Below are positions 23,923 through 26,721 of a DNA stretch of 26,721 bases, piece by piece (positions within the stretch are counted from its first letter, which is position 1; each line of letters opens with the position of its first letter). The stretch covers positions 1 to 26,721 of the forward strand of contig CAZJFS010000045.1 of the NCBI GenBank assembly GCA_964545075.1, read 5' to 3'. The translations under genes were made by a program, and so were the position numbers. The notes beneath the pieces are model-generated. The model was not told where the DNA came from. It searched no databases and saw only the letters and a list, made by a program, of their open reading frames with translations. This DNA comes from DAOPXV01 sp035352535 (lineage in GTDB: Bacteria; Muiribacteriota; UBA9980).

Positions 23923-24741
23923 TTGAAGTCAAGAAATAAAAAAAACGTACTGACGGATCTTCCCGATGTTCAGTCGGAAGCGGACCTTCGTGAAATGCCG
24001 ATAGACAAGGTCGGAGTAAACGGGGTTAAATATCCGGTTACGGTCCTTGATAAGGCCGATAAAAAACAGAGAACGATAGCCGACATAGATATGTACGTCG
24101 ATCTGCCCAAGTGTTTTCGGGGTACGCATATGAGCCGTTTTCTTGAAATATTAAATGAGCATCGCGGCCTTATAACCATGCTCAATGTCGACCGGATATT
24201 AAAGAAAATGCAAAAGAAATTCGGCGCCCGGTCCGCCCATTTTTCAATGAAATTCACGTATTTCATTGAAAAAATATCTCCAGTTTCCAGAATAAAAAGC
24301 CTTCTGAATTATGACTGCGAATTCATATCGAGTTATACGGACGATCTGGATTTCGTTCTCGGCGTTTCTATTCCGGTGAACACGCTTTGCCCGTGCTCGA
24401 AGGAAATATCGGCGTATGGAGCCCATAATCAACGGAGCTTTATAAACATACACGCGCGCTTCAATGATTTTATATGGATAGAAGATATCGTAAAAATAGC
24501 CGAAAGATCGGCTTCTTCGCCTATATATTCCCTTCTCAAGCGTTCCGATGAAAAATACCTGACCGAGATGTCATATCAAAATCCTCGCTTCGTGGAGGAT
24601 GTCGTAAGGGAAGCGGCCGTCGAATTAGACCGGGATGAAAATATAACATGGTTCACCGTTGAGGTGATAAATATGGAATCGATACACGCGCATAACGCTT
24701 ATGCGATAATAAAAAAAGATAAGAGAACGCGTGTCAAATAA
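23923..24741 (+). CDS. folE2: GTP cyclohydrolase FolE2 (type IB)
   Basis: FolE2 turns GTP into 7,8-dihydroneopterin triphosphate, the first step of folate and some queuosine-type pathways, using metals other than zinc. The sequence has IDKVGVNGVKYPV near the start, the catalytic cysteine segment LCPCSKEIS and the hallmark YGAHNQRSFI, near residue 155-175 of 272. The start is taken as TTG 23923: it follows GGATAAGG, fits the usual length (about 260) and avoids overlap with the gene before it. The longer ATG forms at 23830 or 23863 would add Arg-rich residues in conflict with the acidic tail of the preceding gene. The gene lies 31 nt after the FtsB-like gene. Confidence 0.9.
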   Translation: MKSRNKKNVLTDLPDVQSEADLREMPIDKVGVNGVKYPVTVLDKADKKQRTIADIDMYVDLPKCFRGTHMSRFLEILNEHRGLITMLNVDRILKKMQKKFGARSAHFSMKFTYFIEKISPVSRIKSLLNYDCEFISSYTDDLDFVLGVSIPVNTLCPCSKEISAYGAHNQRSFINIHARFNDFIWIEDIVKIAERSASSPIYSLLKRSDEKYLTEMSYQNPRFVEDVVREAAVELDRDENITWFTVEVINMESIHAHNAYAIIKKDKRTRVK

Positions 24742-24829
24742 AATCGATAATTTATTAATTATTGCTTTAAGCGATAATATCCGTTATTTTTTGAAAATTT
24801 GATAAATCAGTCTTGTAGGAGTGAATTTT

Positions 24830-26721
24830 ATGGAAGAAGATCTCTTAAAGGAATTCCTGGTTGAGACTTATGAGAACCTCGATAAACTTGACAGCGACCT
24901 TATTACTCTTGAAAAAAAGCCCGATTCAAGAGATGTTCTGGATAATATTTTTCGAGTTTTTCATAGTTGTAAAGGCGCCTGCGGTTTTTTAGGGTTTTCA
25001 AAGCTGGAATCCGTGGCCCACGCCGGAGAAAATCTTCTGTCCTCCATGCGTGACGGCGTTATAAAACTTAACGCTGATATCACGGGCGCCCTTCTGTCAT
25101 TGGTGGACATTATCAGAAAAATACTTTCTACGATTGAAGCTACCCAAAAAGAAGGGGATATAGACTGTTCTTATATCATAAAAAATCTTAATAATCTCAA
25201 TTCCTCGCGAAGCACTCCGGAAAAAGCAAAAATTTTCGAAACTGAAAAAAAAGAAGCGGCGGAGCCGGCGAAATATGTTGACGAAAACGATGTCACCATT
25301 CAAATAAACAAATTTTCATTTGAAGAAAAAGAAGAATTTGAAAGGCTTGTAGGGGAAGCTATAGATTTGAATGGCGCTATAGTTTCGACGGATCTTGAGG
25401 CCATAGTCGCGAAGTGCAAACAGATTCCCTCGTCATCCGGCGGCCCGACGAATAATGCTATCGCGGATACGGTTAAGGAAATCTCTGAAAAAACGCCCGT
25501 CCCATCTCAAATTTCTAATTTATCCGAAAAAAAGACGGAAGCTATTGCGGCTGACGTTAAATCGAATCTTACCGACACTAATATACGCGTTAGCATAGAG
25601 CTTCTTGACAGGCTTATGAACCTCGTAGGTGAACTAGTCCTGGTCAGAAATCAATTCCTTCAGCAGGTGAACGCCAACGAAGACAGCGTTTACGCCGGCG
25701 TATCCCAGAGGCTTAATCTGATAACGGCGGAGCTTCAGGAAGGTATAATGAAAACCAGGATGCAGCCAATAAATAATATATGGCGCACTTTTCCGCGAGT
25801 GGTCAGGGACCTTTCCACCTCTTTGAACAAAAAGATCAGGCTTGAAATGGAGGGCAAGGAAACGGAACTTGATAAAACCGTAATGGAGGCCATTAAGGAC
25901 CCACTTACGCATATCGTAAGAAATTCCGTGGACCATGGAATAGAGGATCCGGAAACCCGTTTGGCGGCTAAAAAACCTGAGGAAGGATGTCTCAGCCTTT
26001 GCGCTTTTCATGAAAGCGGTCAGGTTAATATAGAAATCACCGATGATGGCGCCGGTTTAAATGTCCATAAAATAAAGCAAAAGGCGATCCAGAAGGGAAT
26101 TATAAACGAAACTCAGGCGGCTTCAATGAACGAGCGGGAAATATTTAACCTTTTATTCATGCCTGGATTTTCGACCGCGGAGAAAGTGACGAATATTTCC
26201 GGGCGCGGCGTCGGAATGGACGTTGTTAAAAGGAACATCGAAGCTATAGGTGGATCGATAGATCTCACGAGCATTTATGGAAAAGGCACGACTATTAAAA
26301 TAAAAATACCTTTAACTTTGGCCATAATACCCGCAATTATAGTCACATGCGGAGTTGAAAAATACGCCATACCTCAGGTAAGCCTTCTCGAAGTCGTCAA
26401 CCTTAAACCCGAAAAAGCGGCTAAGAGCATTGAAGATATACATGGGACGCCCGTTTACAGGCTTCGCGGTAAGCTTCTCCCGCTGATTTATCTCAACGAC
26501 GAATTAAAAGTCGCTCGAAAAAACATTTCCGAGACCAGCGAAGACGCATCGGTTAATATAGTTGTTTTACAGGCCGCCGGAAAACAATTCGGACTTATCG
26601 TCGATAAAGTGAACGATACCGAGGAAATAGTAGTCAAACCGTTAGGCAAGCATCTTAAAAGCATATCCATATTCTCCGGAGCTACTATCCGCGGCGACGG
26701 AAGAATAGCTCTCATAATTGA
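24830..26721 (+). CDS. cheA: Chemotaxis histidine kinase CheA (cut by the window end)
   Basis: CheA autophosphorylates under control of chemoreceptors and passes the phosphate to CheY. The reading frame is open from ATG 24830, with a GTAGGAG site, to the end of the window, 630 codons. Visible parts are the P1 phosphotransfer domain with H45 in FHSCKGACGFLGF, a linker (about 110-240) without a clear P2, the P3 dimerisation helices (IELLDRLMNLVGELVLVRNQ), the P4 kinase with its N box (IVRNSVDHGIEDP), DDGAGL and GRGVGMD, and the start of the CheW-like P5 domain (VEKYAIPQV). The C-terminus is outside the window. Its place after folE2 near the origin is unusual; other chemotaxis genes may follow. 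Confidence 0.95.
   Translation, partial: MEEDLLKEFLVETYENLDKLDSDLITLEKKPDSRDVLDNIFRVFHSCKGACGFLGFSKLESVAHAGENLLSSMRDGVIKLNADITGALLSLVDIIRKILSTIEATQKEGDIDCSYIIKNLNNLNSSRSTPEKAKIFETEKKEAAEPAKYVDENDVTIQINKFSFEEKEEFERLVGEAIDLNGAIVSTDLEAIVAKCKQIPSSSGGPTNNAIADTVKEISEKTPVPSQISNLSEKKTEAIAADVKSNLTDTNIRVSIELLDRLMNLVGELVLVRNQFLQQVNANEDSVYAGVSQRLNLITAELQEGIMKTRMQPINNIWRTFPRVVRDLSTSLNKKIRLEMEGKETELDKTVMEAIKDPLTHIVRNSVDHGIEDPETRLAAKKPEEGCLSLCAFHESGQVNIEITDDGAGLNVHKIKQKAIQKGIINETQAASMNEREIFNLLFMPGFSTAEKVTNISGRGVGMDVVKRNIEAIGGSIDLTSIYGKGTTIKIKIPLTLAIIPAIIVTCGVEKYAIPQVSLLEVVNLKPEKAAKSIEDIHGTPVYRLRGKLLPLIYLNDELKVARKNISETSEDASVNIVVLQAAGKQFGLIVDKVNDTEEIVVKPLGKHLKSISIFSGATIRGDGRIALII

Overview
This is a bacterial chromosome segment around the replication origin. 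The right half keeps the classic order dnaA, recF, a DciA-like DUF721 gene, remB-like (DUF370), gyrB, gyrA. The left half holds parB with a perfect internal parS, rsmG and mnmG, which often lie near oriC. The species cannot be named from this sequence. The mix of a DUF370 gene before gyrB, FolE2, a full-length NifU and a selenocysteine SelD suggests a little-studied, possibly anaerobic lineage with chemotaxis, but that is inference.

Layout, left arm (minus strand, read from 10.6 kb down to 55): a short sugar-phosphate transferase, a FIST-domain class III adenylate cyclase, two consecutive and clearly different MnmG-family genes, rsmG, a membrane-anchored NodB-type polysaccharide deacetylase, and parB. 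The first four are tightly packed (gaps of 27 and 13 nt, then a 10-nt overlap) behind one consensus promoter (TTGACA-N17-TAAAAT, 10660-10688), so they look like one transcription unit. Positions 1-53 hold a dense run of DnaA boxes just past the parB stop.

Layout, right arm (plus strand, 10.9 kb to the end): divergent from the left unit, a TTGATA-N17-TATAAT promoter drives nifU-nifS. After two hairpins come a 53-codon His-rich gene and selD. selD has an in-frame TGA at codon 20 followed by a hairpin of bacterial SECIS type, so SelD itself is predicted to be a selenoprotein. From 14.47 to 14.80 kb is a second DnaA-box region with a 35-nt pure A/T tract and a 14-nt direct repeat: the best oriC candidate. 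Then come dnaA, recF, DciA-like, remB-like, gyrB, gyrA, an FtsB/DivIC-like gene, folE2 (TTG start) and the start of cheA, which runs off the window.

How the genes fit together: DnaA, RecF, DciA-like, GyrB/GyrA and ParB handle initiation, helicase loading, supercoiling and origin segregation. NifU/NifS build Fe-S clusters, and NifS is a plausible selenium donor for SelD, whose product selenophosphate supports Sec or selenouridine synthesis. MnmG and RsmG modify tRNA and 16S rRNA.

Points most worth checking: two adjacent MnmG paralogues that have lost different conserved motifs, as if one job were now shared between two subunits; the Sec-containing SelD beside NifS and a His-rich micro-gene; two DnaA-box clusters 14.5 kb apart; no dnaN between dnaA and recF; no parA next to parB; and a natural valine at the GyrA quinolone position.
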